From: Congzhengia sp045635085
GTDB lineage: Bacteria > Bacillota > Clostridia > UBA1381 > UBA9506
NCBI GenBank assembly: GCA_045635085.1
Contig: JAZRBM010000006.1
Span: 1 to 64,000, forward strand
Reading direction: 5' to 3'
DNA length: 64,000 nt
Shown here in pieces: positions 48,691-56,520 of the stretch. The position numbers and the translations under genes are program-made. The notes beneath the pieces were generated by a model. The model saw nothing but the letters and a program-made list of their open reading frames with translations. It ran no database searches and was not told the DNA's origin. Positions within the stretch are counted from its first letter, which is position 1, and each line of letters starts with the position of its first letter.

Positions 48691-49986
48691 ATGAAAAAAG
48701 TGAAAATAGGTGTATTGGGAGCATATCGCGGTTCAAGTATGATTAGTTATTGCAAACGGGTAGATGATGCTGAAGTAGTTGCAATTTGCGATAAAATCCC
48801 CGAAGCACTTGAGGCACAGCGTAAAAATGCAGAAGGATTAAACATTACGTTTTATGACAATTTTGAAGACTTCATAAAGCATGATATGGATGCGGTAGTT
48901 CTTGCAAATTATGCAAACGAACACGCACCCTTTGCCATAAAGGCAATGAAGCTTGGCAAACATGTTTTTTCGGAAGTGTTACCGGTGCAGACGATGAAAG
49001 AAGCTGTTGAGCTTATTGAAACAGTTGAAGAAACCGGTATGATTTATGCATACGGTGAGAATTACTGCTATATGCCTGCTCCCTATGAAATGAAAAAGCT
49101 GTATAAGCAGGATAAAATAGGAGAGTTTGAATACGGGGAATGTGAATACATTCATAACTGTGAAAGTATATGGCCAAGTATTACATATGGTGAAAAAGAC
49201 CATTGGCGTAACAATATGTATTCTACATTTTATTGCACACATTCTTTAGGCCCGATTATTCATATGACAGGACTTAGACCTGTTTTGGTAACCGGCTTTG
49301 AAGGAACTAAGAATGAAAGGAATCTTCGTAAGGGAGCAAAAGCAGGAGCCTTTGGAATAGAGATGGTTACTCTTGAAAACGGCGGTATAGTAAAAAGTAT
49401 TCACGGAGGCTTATATAAAGATTCTATTTGGTATTCGGTTTACGGTTCAAAAGGAAGAATGGAATGTGGCAGAGAGGATGCCAAAGACGGACACATATAT
49501 AAAATATATGTTAATGCTGATAACTTCTCGGGAGAATATGGTGACGAAAAGCTTGAAAGCTATAATCCGACGCACGGTAATGAGGATAAGATTGAAGGCT
49601 TTGGCCACGGCGGATCAGATTTTTACTCAATGTATCACTTCGTTGAAAAAATCAAAGGAAATCCAGATGCGGATATCATAGAGGTTTATGAAGCCATGGA
49701 TATGTTTTTGCCGGGAATGTTTGCATACCGCTCAATTTTAGACGGCGGAGTGCCTAAGGAAATTCCAAATCTTCGTGACAAGGCTGTCCGGGAGCTGTGG
49801 AGAAATGACACTGCATGCACTGATACGAAAGTGGCAGGGGATATGCTGCTTCCGACATTTTCAAAGGGTACGCCGGAAATAGATGATTCCGTTTATGATT
49901 ATATGAAAAAGCTTTGGGATGAGGAATGCAAAAAAGATGACGGCAATTACAGAGCTGCAGCGTTTAATCAAGGGAGTAAAAAATAA
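48691..49986 (+). CDS. Gfo/Idh/MocA-family oxidoreductase
   Basis: 431 residues. Rossmann start VKIGVLGAYRGSSMISYCKR and a family core HAPFAIKAMKLGKHVFSEVLPVQT. The usual E-K-P is replaced by EVLPV, losing the Lys that normally contacts nicotinamide and substrate. YGENYCYMPAPYEMK and HWRNNMYSTFYCTHSLGPIIHMTG follow. It could be an NAD-dependent enzyme acting through a different residue, or a hydrolase/lyase-like member; function is unassigned. It is 1 nt from the downstream transporter and has a strong RBS (AAAGGAGG). Confidence 0.85.
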   Translation: MKKVKIGVLGAYRGSSMISYCKRVDDAEVVAICDKIPEALEAQRKNAEGLNITFYDNFEDFIKHDMDAVVLANYANEHAPFAIKAMKLGKHVFSEVLPVQTMKEAVELIETVEETGMIYAYGENYCYMPAPYEMKKLYKQDKIGEFEYGECEYIHNCESIWPSITYGEKDHWRNNMYSTFYCTHSLGPIIHMTGLRPVLVTGFEGTKNERNLRKGAKAGAFGIEMVTLENGGIVKSIHGGLYKDSIWYSVYGSKGRMECGREDAKDGHIYKIYVNADNFSGEYGDEKLESYNPTHGNEDKIEGFGHGGSDFYSMYHFVEKIKGNPDADIIEVYEAMDMFLPGMFAYRSILDGGVPKEIPNLRDKAVRELWRNDTACTDTKVAGDMLLPTFSKGTPEIDDSVYDYMKKLWDEECKKDDGNYRAAAFNQGSKK

Positions 49987-50831
49987 ATGTATTTTTTAGT
50001 GATAATTGTTGCTGCTGTTATGTTTTCTTTTCAGTTTGTTTTCAATGACGGATTTAGAAGAGAGGCTGGCAGCAGCCTCAATGCATCCCTTAAGTTTACG
50101 CTATATTCATCTTTTGCCGGATTGATAGTTTTGCTTGTTATAAATAAACTACATATGGAAGTAAGCTTGTTTTCCGTGTTGACAGCGTGTGTTTACAGTG
50201 CTGTGTGTATATCTTTAAGTTACGCATCAATCAAGGCATTTTCATATGCAAACTTATCGGTATATTCCGTTTTTTCTATGATTGGCGGAATGATATTGCC
50301 ATTTTTATACAGCATTATGTGCGGAGAAGAATTTAAGGCAATCAGACTGGTTTGTTGCGTGCTTATTGCCTTATCGGTCACAATGTCAATCAAAAAAGGT
50401 GAACATTCAAAAAAGCAACAAAATACTATGTGCTTGTATTTGTTTTGAATGGTTTGGTGGGAGTTATTTCAAAGTTTCATCAATCTTATCCCAACCTATG
50501 TGTTGACAGCGGAAGCTTTATGATACTTACAAAGATTACAGCTGTTTTGTTTAGCTTGATTTTGTTGTTATTAAAAAAAGAACGCAATTTTTCCGTAAGC
50601 AAAAAAGCACTTATTTATTCCGGCTTACATTCGATTCTAAACAGCGTGGGAAATCTGTTGCTTTTGATTGCATTATTGCATTTGCCCGCATCTGTTCAAT
50701 ATCCTGTTGTTACCGGAGGCGTTATCATTGTGTCTACTTTGATTGATATTATTCGCAGAGAAAAGATAACCCAAAAAGAACTTTTGGCGGCGGGTATTGC
50801 TTTTGTCGCTACCGTGTTAATGGCAATGTGA
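49987..50831 (+). pseudogene. EamA/DMT-family transporter split by a -1 frameshift
   Basis: Two overlapping frames, 49987-50448 (153 residues, about five membrane segments) and 50430-50831 (133 residues, five segments), together make one ten-helix drug/metabolite-type transporter: FLVIIVAAVMFSFQFVFNDG to LIALSVTMSIKKG, then KYYVLVFVLNGLVGVISKF to AAGIAFVATVLMA. The shift is one base back. At 50409-50415 lies A_AAA_AAG in the exact zero-frame phase (codons TCA AAA AAG) of a -1 slippery heptamer, with AAGGTGA a few bases upstream. Alternatives are a one-base deletion in the A run (decayed gene) or a sequencing error. The partner is the Gfo/Idh gene upstream. Confidence 0.75.
50409..50415 (+). 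other. candidate -1 slippery heptamer
   Basis: AAAAAAG read as A_AAA_AAG in the frame of 49987, the same heptamer as in Escherichia coli dnaX. SD-like AAGGTGA lies 6-7 nt upstream. The downstream hairpin (AAATAC/GTATTT) is weak. Confidence 0.5.
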
Positions 50832-50920
50832 AACTTATATTATATGGCAAACGAATGAAGTGTAATTATATTGAATGAAACATACAGCACGGGCAAAACG
50901 GGTACATCCTCAAATAAGCA

Positions 50921-51148
50921 GTGGCATCTAAACCATTCGGCTCTTCCACGTCGGAACAAGTTACGCTTGTTTCGATTTTTTTTGTAAAAAAATCAGTCGC
51001 TTGCTTCACTGTTCCTCCTTTTTCGTAAAAAGGCACGCTCAGCTTACCTGTTCGTTTGCGTGCGCACTCACGACGGTTCGCGGTCGCTATCACCTTTTTA
51101 CGAGAGTGTGCCTTCGGCACGTGTGCATCCAAATCCTTCGGCTCTTCT
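50921..51148 (+). repeat. family-2 tail-duplicating element
   Basis: Left tail GTGGCATCTAAACCATTCGG plus CTCTTCCA (50921-50948), then a terminator, then a structured core, then a diverged second tail (51121-51148, TGCATCCAAATCCTTCGG plus CTCTTC), then another terminator. The two GCATC cores are 201 bp apart. The core folds as CGTAAAAAGG/CCTTTTTACG enclosing CACGC/GCGTG and CGAC/GTCG, plus GTGCC-TTC-GGCAC just before the right tail. No protein is convincing. Confidence 0.65.
50951..50983 (+). terminator. terminator after the left family-2 tail
   Basis: 10-bp stem TCGGAACAAG/CTTGTTTCGA with TTACG loop and eight T's. It would also end the DMT transporter transcript. Confidence 0.8.
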
Positions 51149-51156
51149 AAATAAGG

Positions 51157-51193
51157 AAAGAGCGCACCTTCACAAAAAGGTGTGCTCTTTTTT
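51157..51193 (+). terminator. terminator after the right family-2 tail
   Basis: 14-bp stem AAAGAGCGCACCTT/AAGGTGTGCTCTTT followed by a T run. Short tandem GTGC-T repeats follow at about 51221-51255. Confidence 0.85.
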
Positions 51194-51270
51194 ATTTTCT
51201 GAAATTTGACAACCTCGTCAGTGCTTTTTTGTGCCTTTTTGTGCTTTTTTGTACTTGTGCGAGAATAAGA

Positions 51271-51316
51271 AAAAACCGCATAACCAAGCCGTTTCGTGCT
51301 TAATTACGCAGTTTTT
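51271..51316 (-). terminator. terminator 2, after the duplicated tRNA-Glu tail
   Basis: On the minus strand a stem of about 16 bp (CTGCGTAATTAAGC with GCTTGGTTATGCGG, several G-U pairs), followed by a T run. Confidence 0.75.
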
Positions 51317-51320
51317 AATC

Positions 51321-51475
51321 TGGTGACCCGTAGGGGACGAAGGCGCATTGCACCTTCTCTGCTTGTCCACCCAAAGCCTTTGGCTTTTGGTACCGGACTG
51401 CGCAACATCCACCTACAAAACTTGCCACCGGCAACTTTTGTTTTACGGCGGCTGCCCTCTCAGGGTTCGAGTCCC
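51321..51475 (-). repeat. tRNA-tail-duplicating element, copy B
   Basis: Read on the minus strand it shares the first 23 nt with copy A (GGGACTCGAACCCTGAGAGG...) and the linkers TGCGCAGTCCGGTAC and GACAAGCAGAGAAGG. Its three hairpins have different sequence but the same position and 3-nt loops: TTGCC-GGT-GGCAA within a longer stem, AAAGCC-AAA-GGCTTT, AAGGTGC-AAT-GCGCCTT. It ends with an exact 18-nt copy of the tRNA-Glu 3' end (51321-51338 equals 51527-51544), again 206 bp away. The head matches the antisense T-arm and anticodon arm of tRNA-Glu with the intervening bases missing. Confidence 0.8.
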
Positions 51476-51484
51476 TTTGAATAA

Positions 51485-51520
51485 TAAAAAAACAAAGACA
51501 CACCACGAGGGTATGTCTTT
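51485..51520 (-). terminator. terminator 1 of tRNA-Glu
   Basis: Stem AAAGACATACC/GGTGTGTCTTT on the minus strand followed by a T run. Confidence 0.9.
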
Positions 51521-51526
51521 ATTTTT

Positions 51527-51601
51527 TGGTGACCCGTAGGGGACTCGAACCCCTGTTTTCGCCGTGAGAGGGCGACGTCTTAACCGCTTGACCAACAGGC
51601 C
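51527..51601 (-). tRNA. tRNA-Glu(CTC)
   Basis: 75 nt with encoded CCA. Acceptor GGCCTGT/ACGGGTC with G-U pairs; anticodon arm TCGCC-CTCTCAC-GGCGA gives CTC; T-arm GGGGTTCGAGTCCCC. Its 3' 18 nt are repeated in element B downstream. Confidence 0.96.
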
Positions 51602-51692
51602 ACATATCTTGCACAAAACATTATAGCACAGTAATTTTAAAATAGCAAGTATTTTTTTGAGGAAATTTTTTTTACAAAAATATACATTTTTA

Positions 51693-51721
51693 TTGAATTT
51701 TTTTACAGTATGTGGTACAAT
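51693..51721 (+). promoter_or_regulatory. promoter of the purine permease gene
   Basis: TTGAAT (51693-51698), 17 nt, TACAAT (51716-51721). The leader is under 40 nt, so no purine riboswitch fits. Confidence 0.7.
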
Positions 51722-51759
51722 TTAAATATCTTCAAAAAAATTAAAATGGAGGATGGGAA

Positions 51760-53115
51760 ATGGAAAAGTTATTCAAACTCAAAGCGCACGGCACTAATGT
51801 TAAAACAGAAATTATTGCCGGCATCACAACATTCTTGGCAATGTCGTACATATTAGCGGTTAACCCTGGTATGTTAGGCATTATTCCTGACGGTCCTGGC
51901 CCTGCTGCCATCTTTATGGCAACAGCACTTTCTGCCGCAATTGCTACAATATGTATGGCATTCTTTGCTAACTATCCTGTAGCGTTAGCATCAGGTATGG
52001 GTCTTAACGCATTCTTTACATTTACAGTATGTCTGGGAATGGGTTACTCATACAAGGTAGCGCTGACCGCTATCTTATTAGAAGGTATCATCTTTATGAT
52101 TCTTTCAATCTTTAAGTTCAGAGAAGCTTTGGTTAACAAAATTCCCAAGAACTTAAAATTAGGTATTACAGCAGGTATCGGTTTATTTATCACAATTATC
52201 GCATTAATCAATGCTGGTATCGTTGTAAACAACGATTCTACATTGGTAGGTCTTGGTGATTTAGGTTCACCTCAGGTTGTACTCGCTATTGTTGGTCTTT
52301 TAATCATTGGTGTATTACATCACTACAAAGTTAAGGGCGATATCTTAATCGGTATTTTAGCTACATGGGTATTAGGTATTATTGCAGAATTAGTTGGCTG
52401 GTATGTGGTTGACATCGAAGCAGGTGTATATTCTTTAATTCCTTCACTTTCATGGGAAGCAATAAAGGCTAACTTTGCAGCTCCTGCACTTTTCCAGTTT
52501 GACTTTGGATTTATTAAAGAAAACTTTATGGCATTTGCTGTTGTTTTATTCACGTTCCTTTACACAGATATTTTTGACACAGTTGGTACATTAATTGGTG
52601 TTGCTCAAAAAGGCGATTTGTTAGAAGAAGACGGTTCACTCCCAAGAGCAGGCGGTGCTTTAATGGCAGACGCTGTTGGTACAGTAGCAGGTGCATGCTT
52701 AGGTACATCTACAGTTACAAGCTATGTTGAATCATCAGCAGGTGTAGCTGCAGGCGGAAGAACAGGTCTTACAGCTCTCGTAACAGGTATTTTATTCTTA
52801 ATTGCAATTCCTTTTGCTCCTATTTTCTTGGCAATTCCAGGATTTGCGACAACACCTGCTATGTTATTCGTTGGTCTTTTGATGCTTTCAGCAGTAACAC
52901 AGATGGACTTCGACGGTGACGTTGCAGATGCTATCGGCGGATTTTTAGCAGTTGTTATGATGCCTTTTGCATACTCAATCGCAACAGGTATTATGTTTGC
53001 TATGATTTCATGGGTTGTTTTAAAGCTTTTAACAGGTAAAGCAAAGGATGTCTCACCAGTTATGTGGATTTCAGTTGCACTATTTGCAATTTACATTTAT
53101 ACAACCATAGCATAA
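51760..53115 (+). CDS. AzgA/PbuG-type hypoxanthine/guanine/adenine permease
   Basis: 451 residues with 12-14 membrane segments. NCS2/AzgA signatures: EIIAGITTFLAMSYILAVNP (about 17-36), ALASGMGLNAFFTFTVC, DIFDTVGTLIGVAQKG, AVGTVAGACLGTSTVTSYVE and ESSAGVAAGGRTGLTALVTG. Proton-linked uptake of purine bases. Strong RBS (GGAGG) and codon use like highly expressed genes. Monocistronic with a terminator at 53127. Confidence 0.92.
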   Translation: MEKLFKLKAHGTNVKTEIIAGITTFLAMSYILAVNPGMLGIIPDGPGPAAIFMATALSAAIATICMAFFANYPVALASGMGLNAFFTFTVCLGMGYSYKVALTAILLEGIIFMILSIFKFREALVNKIPKNLKLGITAGIGLFITIIALINAGIVVNNDSTLVGLGDLGSPQVVLAIVGLLIIGVLHHYKVKGDILIGILATWVLGIIAELVGWYVVDIEAGVYSLIPSLSWEAIKANFAAPALFQFDFGFIKENFMAFAVVLFTFLYTDIFDTVGTLIGVAQKGDLLEEDGSLPRAGGALMADAVGTVAGACLGTSTVTSYVESSAGVAAGGRTGLTALVTGILFLIAIPFAPIFLAIPGFATTPAMLFVGLLMLSAVTQMDFDGDVADAIGGFLAVVMMPFAYSIATGIMFAMISWVVLKLLTGKAKDVSPVMWISVALFAIYIYTTIA

Positions 53116-53126
53116 ATAATTTTTTT

Positions 53127-53156
53127 AAAAGGCGGTCATATGACCGCCTTTTTTTG
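53127..53156 (+). terminator. intrinsic terminator of the purine permease gene
   Basis: Stem AAAAGGCGGTCAT/ATGACCGCCTTTT with T run. Confidence 0.92.
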
Positions 53157-53185
53157 TTGATTTTAAATATAATATGTGATAATAT
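53157..53185 (+). promoter_or_regulatory. promoter of the hydG operon
   Basis: TTGATT (53157-53162), 17 nt, TAATAT (53180-53185). It begins right at the preceding terminator. Confidence 0.6.
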
Positions 53186-53220
53186 AATAGTGTTAGAATT
53201 TTTTTGGGGAGATGTTATTA

Positions 53221-54639
53221 GTGTATAATCCAAAATCGAAAAAGGCTGCAGAGTTTATTTCACACGAAGAAATAGAAGATACTCTAAAGTACGCCGAACA
53301 AAACAAAGAAAATATAAAGTTAATTGACCAGATTATAGAAAAGGCCAAATTGCGAAAAGGACTCAACCACAGAGAAGCGTCTGTTCTGTTAGCTTGTGAA
53401 ATTCCTGAAAAAATCAAGGAATACTATGATTTAGCAGAGCAAATAAAAAAGGATTTTTACGGAAACCGTATAGTTATGTTTGCGCCTTTATATCTTTCGA
53501 ATTACTGTGTTAATAGTTGCGTGTACTGTCCTTATCACATAAAGAACAAGACTATAGCAAGAAAAAAACTTACACAGGAAGAGATAAAAAAAGAGGTTAT
53601 AGCCCTTCAGGATATGGGACACAAGCGTCTGGCATTAGAAGCAGGCGAACACCCCACAATGAATCCGATTGAATATATTTTAGAATCAATAAAGACAATA
53701 TACTCAATAAAGCACAAAAATGGCGCTATAAGGCGAGTTAACGTAAATATTGCAGCAACAACTGTTGAAAATTACAAAAAGCTCAAAGAAGCAGGAATAG
53801 GCACATATATACTGTTTCAGGAAACGTATCATAAAGAAAGCTATAAAATGCTTCATCCTGCAGGACCCAAAAGTGACTATGATTATCATACAGAGGCTCA
53901 CGATCGTGCTATGGAGGCGGGAATAGATGATGTAGGCTTGGGAGTGCTGTTCGGTTTAGAGCTTTACAAATACGAGTTTTGCGGACTTTTGATGCACGCT
54001 GAGCACCTTGAGGCTACGTTTGGTGTTGGACCGCATACCATTTCAGTTCCCAGACTAAAGCGTGCAGATGACATTGACCCGGATAGCTTTGATAATGGTA
54101 TAGACGATGAAACCTTTGCAAAAATTTGTGCACTGATCAGAATTTGTGTTCCGTATACGGGTATGATAATTTCAACGCGTGAGAGCAAAGAAGTTCGCGA
54201 AAAGGTGTTGCGCCTTGGCGTTTCTCAGATCAGCGGAGCGTCTAAAACATCTGTTGGCGGATATGCTGAGGACATCCCGGAGGATGAAAATTCAGAGCAG
54301 TTTGACGTATCCGACAAGCGCACATTGGATGAGGTGGTGCGCTGGCTTATGGAGCAAGGGTTTATTCCATCTTTCTGCACAGCGTGTTACAGGGAAGGAA
54401 GAACAGGCGACAGATTTATGTCACTTTGCAAAAATGGTCAGATCCAGAACTGTTGTCATCCGAACGCTTTGATGACATTAAAAGAATTTTTGATGGATTA
54501 TGCATCTGATGAAACTAAAAAAATCGGGGAGGAATTAATAAAGGCTCAAATTCATAACATCCCCAATGAAAAGGTAAAACAAATTTGTAAAAGCCATCTA
54601 GAGAAAATCCAAGAGGGTATAAGAGATTTTAGATTTTAA
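53221..54639 (+). CDS. hydG: [FeFe]-hydrogenase maturase HydG (radical SAM)
   Basis: 472 residues. Cleaves tyrosine to supply CO, CN and an Fe synthon for the H-cluster. Radical-SAM motif NYCVNSCVYCPYH (C-x3-C-x2-C, about 91-103). Typical blocks: MFAPLYLSNYC, LALEAGEHP, NVNIAATTVENYK, TYILFQETYHKESYKMLHP, GVGPHTISVPRLKRAD. The C-terminal auxiliary-cluster cysteines are CTAC (about 390) and CKNGQIQNCCHPNA. An ATG at 53212 directly abuts GGGGAG, so GTG 53221, nine bases from it, is the better start. hydE is not in the window. Confidence 0.96.
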   Translation: MYNPKSKKAAEFISHEEIEDTLKYAEQNKENIKLIDQIIEKAKLRKGLNHREASVLLACEIPEKIKEYYDLAEQIKKDFYGNRIVMFAPLYLSNYCVNSCVYCPYHIKNKTIARKKLTQEEIKKEVIALQDMGHKRLALEAGEHPTMNPIEYILESIKTIYSIKHKNGAIRRVNVNIAATTVENYKKLKEAGIGTYILFQETYHKESYKMLHPAGPKSDYDYHTEAHDRAMEAGIDDVGLGVLFGLELYKYEFCGLLMHAEHLEATFGVGPHTISVPRLKRADDIDPDSFDNGIDDETFAKICALIRICVPYTGMIISTRESKEVREKVLRLGVSQISGASKTSVGGYAEDIPEDENSEQFDVSDKRTLDEVVRWLMEQGFIPSFCTACYREGRTGDRFMSLCKNGQIQNCCHPNALMTLKEFLMDYASDETKKIGEELIKAQIHNIPNEKVKQICKSHLEKIQEGIRDFRF

Positions 54640-54648
54640 GGTGATATT

Positions 54649-55821
54649 ATGAACAACACTCCCGTATCAGAAAGAATTCATATAGGTTTTTTTGGAAGAA
54701 CAAATGCGGGCAAATCGAGCGTAGTAAACGCATTTACTGGGCAAAATCTCTCAATTGTGTCAGATGTTTTAGGCACTACCACAGACCCTGTTTTAAAGAC
54801 GATGGAGCTTTTGCCGCTTGGCCCTGTTGTAATAATTGATACGCCCGGCTTTGACGATGAAAGCGAGTTGGGATTACTTCGCATTGAAAAGACAAAGCAA
54901 ATTCTAGACAGGTGCGATATTGCGGTTTTAGTAGTTGATGCAAGCTATGGCATGACTAAAACTGATGAAGAACTGGTAGGGATTTTTACCAATAAAAATA
55001 TAAATTATATAATTGCATATAATAAGTGTGATATAAAAAGAGCAGATGGTTTAAATGTCAGCGCAAAAACAGGCGAGGGCATTGAACAGCTAAAAGCAGC
55101 AATCGCAAAGATAGCCCCCGAGAAAAAGGAAAGAAAAATAGTAGCAGATTTAATTGATAGCAATGATGTTGTAGTTTTAGTAACGCCAATTGACGAATCT
55201 GCGCCAAAGGGGAGAATAATCCTGCCGCAACAACAGACGATAAGAGATATACTCGATAAAAACGCTGTTGCGATAGTGACAAAGGAAACAGAGCTTAAAG
55301 CGACTTTAGAAAAAATAGGAATAAAACCAAAAATGGTAATCTGTGACAGTCAGGTATTTAAAATGGTAGATGAAATTGTATCCTGCGACATTCCTCTTAC
55401 ATCCTTTTCGATTTTGATGGCTCGGTATAAGGGGTATCTTGATATAGCAGTAAGGGGAGTCGAAGCAATTAAAAAACTGCGTGACAAAGATACTGTTTTA
55501 ATTGCAGAAGGCTGTACGCACCACAGGCAATGTCAGGATATAGGAACCGTAAAAATACCCGCAGGACTAAAAAAGTATACAGGTAAAAACTTAAACATTA
55601 AAACCGTATCAGGAACTGAGTTTTATAACGATTTAAGCGAGGTTTCTTTAATTATTCACTGCGGCGGTTGTATGCTTAATGATAAAGAAGTAAGCAGTCG
55701 GATGAAAAGATGCATAGAGCAAAATGTACCTGTTACGAATTACGGAATAGTGCTGGCTGAATTTAGCGGAATACTTAAAAGAAGCCTAGATGCTATATAT
55801 GGAGGAAGAAATGGACAATAA
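54649..55821 (+). CDS. hydF: [FeFe]-hydrogenase maturation GTPase HydF
   Basis: 390 residues. Scaffold that carries the 2Fe precursor to the hydrogenase. GTPase: G1 GRTNAGKSSVVNA, G2 DVLGTTTDPV, G3 DTPGFDDE, G4 NKCD. The C-terminal cluster-binding domain has EGCTHHRQCQDIG and IIHCGGCMLN. It lies 9 nt after hydG; its end overlaps the next gene by 11 nt. Confidence 0.96.
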   Translation: MNNTPVSERIHIGFFGRTNAGKSSVVNAFTGQNLSIVSDVLGTTTDPVLKTMELLPLGPVVIIDTPGFDDESELGLLRIEKTKQILDRCDIAVLVVDASYGMTKTDEELVGIFTNKNINYIIAYNKCDIKRADGLNVSAKTGEGIEQLKAAIAKIAPEKKERKIVADLIDSNDVVVLVTPIDESAPKGRIILPQQQTIRDILDKNAVAIVTKETELKATLEKIGIKPKMVICDSQVFKMVDEIVSCDIPLTSFSILMARYKGYLDIAVRGVEAIKKLRDKDTVLIAEGCTHHRQCQDIGTVKIPAGLKKYTGKNLNIKTVSGTEFYNDLSEVSLIIHCGGCMLNDKEVSSRMKRCIEQNVPVTNYGIVLAEFSGILKRSLDAIYGGRNGQ

Positions 55822-56410
55822 AGCATTTTTTAATATCGGATACGGACTTTATGTTTTAACAACAAACGCAAATCGCGACAACGGATGTATTATAAATACG
55901 TTTATGCAGGTTACAGATAATCCGAAAAGAGTTGTTCTGGCGGTAAATAAAAGCAATTTCACCTGCTCTGAATTAGATGAAAGTGGCATATTTAATGTAT
56001 CGGTCATAGATGAGCGTGCTGATTTTGAAATGTTTCGCTCGTTTGGGTTTAAAAGTGGAAAAGATGTTCGTAAATTTGATGATTTTTGCGACATTAAGCG
56101 CTCGCAAAATGGTGTTTTATATATAACAAAAAGCACAAACGCGTATTTTAGCGGAAAAGTAATAGAAAAAAAGGACTTAGGCACGCATCTTTTGTTTGTT
56201 GCTGACGTTACAGATGCCGAGGTTTTAAGCAACGAAAAAACAGTAACATACACATATTATCAAGAAAAAATAAAGCCGAAAACAAACGCAAAAAAAACCG
56301 GCTGGGTTTGTAAGATATGCGGATATGTTTATGAGGGAGAGGAGCTTCCTGACGATTTTATTTGCCCACTTTGTAAGCACGGGGCAAGTGACTTTGAGAA
56401 AATTTCTTAA
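55811..56410 (+). CDS. flavin reductase-like protein fused to rubredoxin
   Basis: 199 residues from ATG 55811 (TGGAGGAAGAA upstream). Residues about 1-150 are a flavin-reductase/FMN-binding split barrel (YGLYVLTTNANRDNGCIINT, TDNPKRVVLAVNKSNFT, FNVSVIDERADFEMFRSFG). Residues about 160-199 are a rubredoxin domain with two knuckles C-KI-C-GY and C-PL-C-KHGASDFEK. This resembles High-molecular-weight rubredoxin electron carriers that feed oxygen-reducing flavodiiron proteins in clostridia. Coupling to hydF suggests protection of the oxygen-sensitive hydrogenase (inference). Confidence 0.9.
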   Translation: MDNKAFFNIGYGLYVLTTNANRDNGCIINTFMQVTDNPKRVVLAVNKSNFTCSELDESGIFNVSVIDERADFEMFRSFGFKSGKDVRKFDDFCDIKRSQNGVLYITKSTNAYFSGKVIEKKDLGTHLLFVADVTDAEVLSNEKTVTYTYYQEKIKPKTNAKKTGWVCKICGYVYEGEELPDDFICPLCKHGASDFEKIS

Positions 56411-56443
56411 ACCTTAGTTATATTATAAAAACGAGCAAATTAT

Positions 56444-56488
56444 AATGCACCTTAAAAAGTACGACGCTTTTTAAGGTGCATATTTTTT
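56444..56488 (+). terminator. terminator of the hydG operon
   Basis: 15-bp stem ATGCACCTTAAAAAG/CTTTTTAAGGTGCAT followed by ATTTTTT. Confidence 0.92.
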
Positions 56489-56520
56489 AAATATACTTTT
56501 TTACTTTTTAATATTGCTAC

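Noticed and set aside
50866..51132. 88-codon minus-strand frame in the family-2 element
   Set aside because: It spans terminator hairpins and the tail repeats, has no RBS and has low-complexity composition.
51221..51255. Short tandem GTGC-T(5-6) repeats
   Set aside because: Only three imperfect units in T-rich DNA; too short and degenerate for a CRISPR or satellite claim.
51315..51539. Three overlapping open frames across element B and tRNA-Glu
   Set aside because: Antisense/sense readings of a structured repeat and a tRNA; no RBS and no homology to a protein family.
51602..51759. Purine riboswitch before the purine permease
   Set aside because: The leader after the predicted start is under 40 nt and has no conserved three-way junction sequence.
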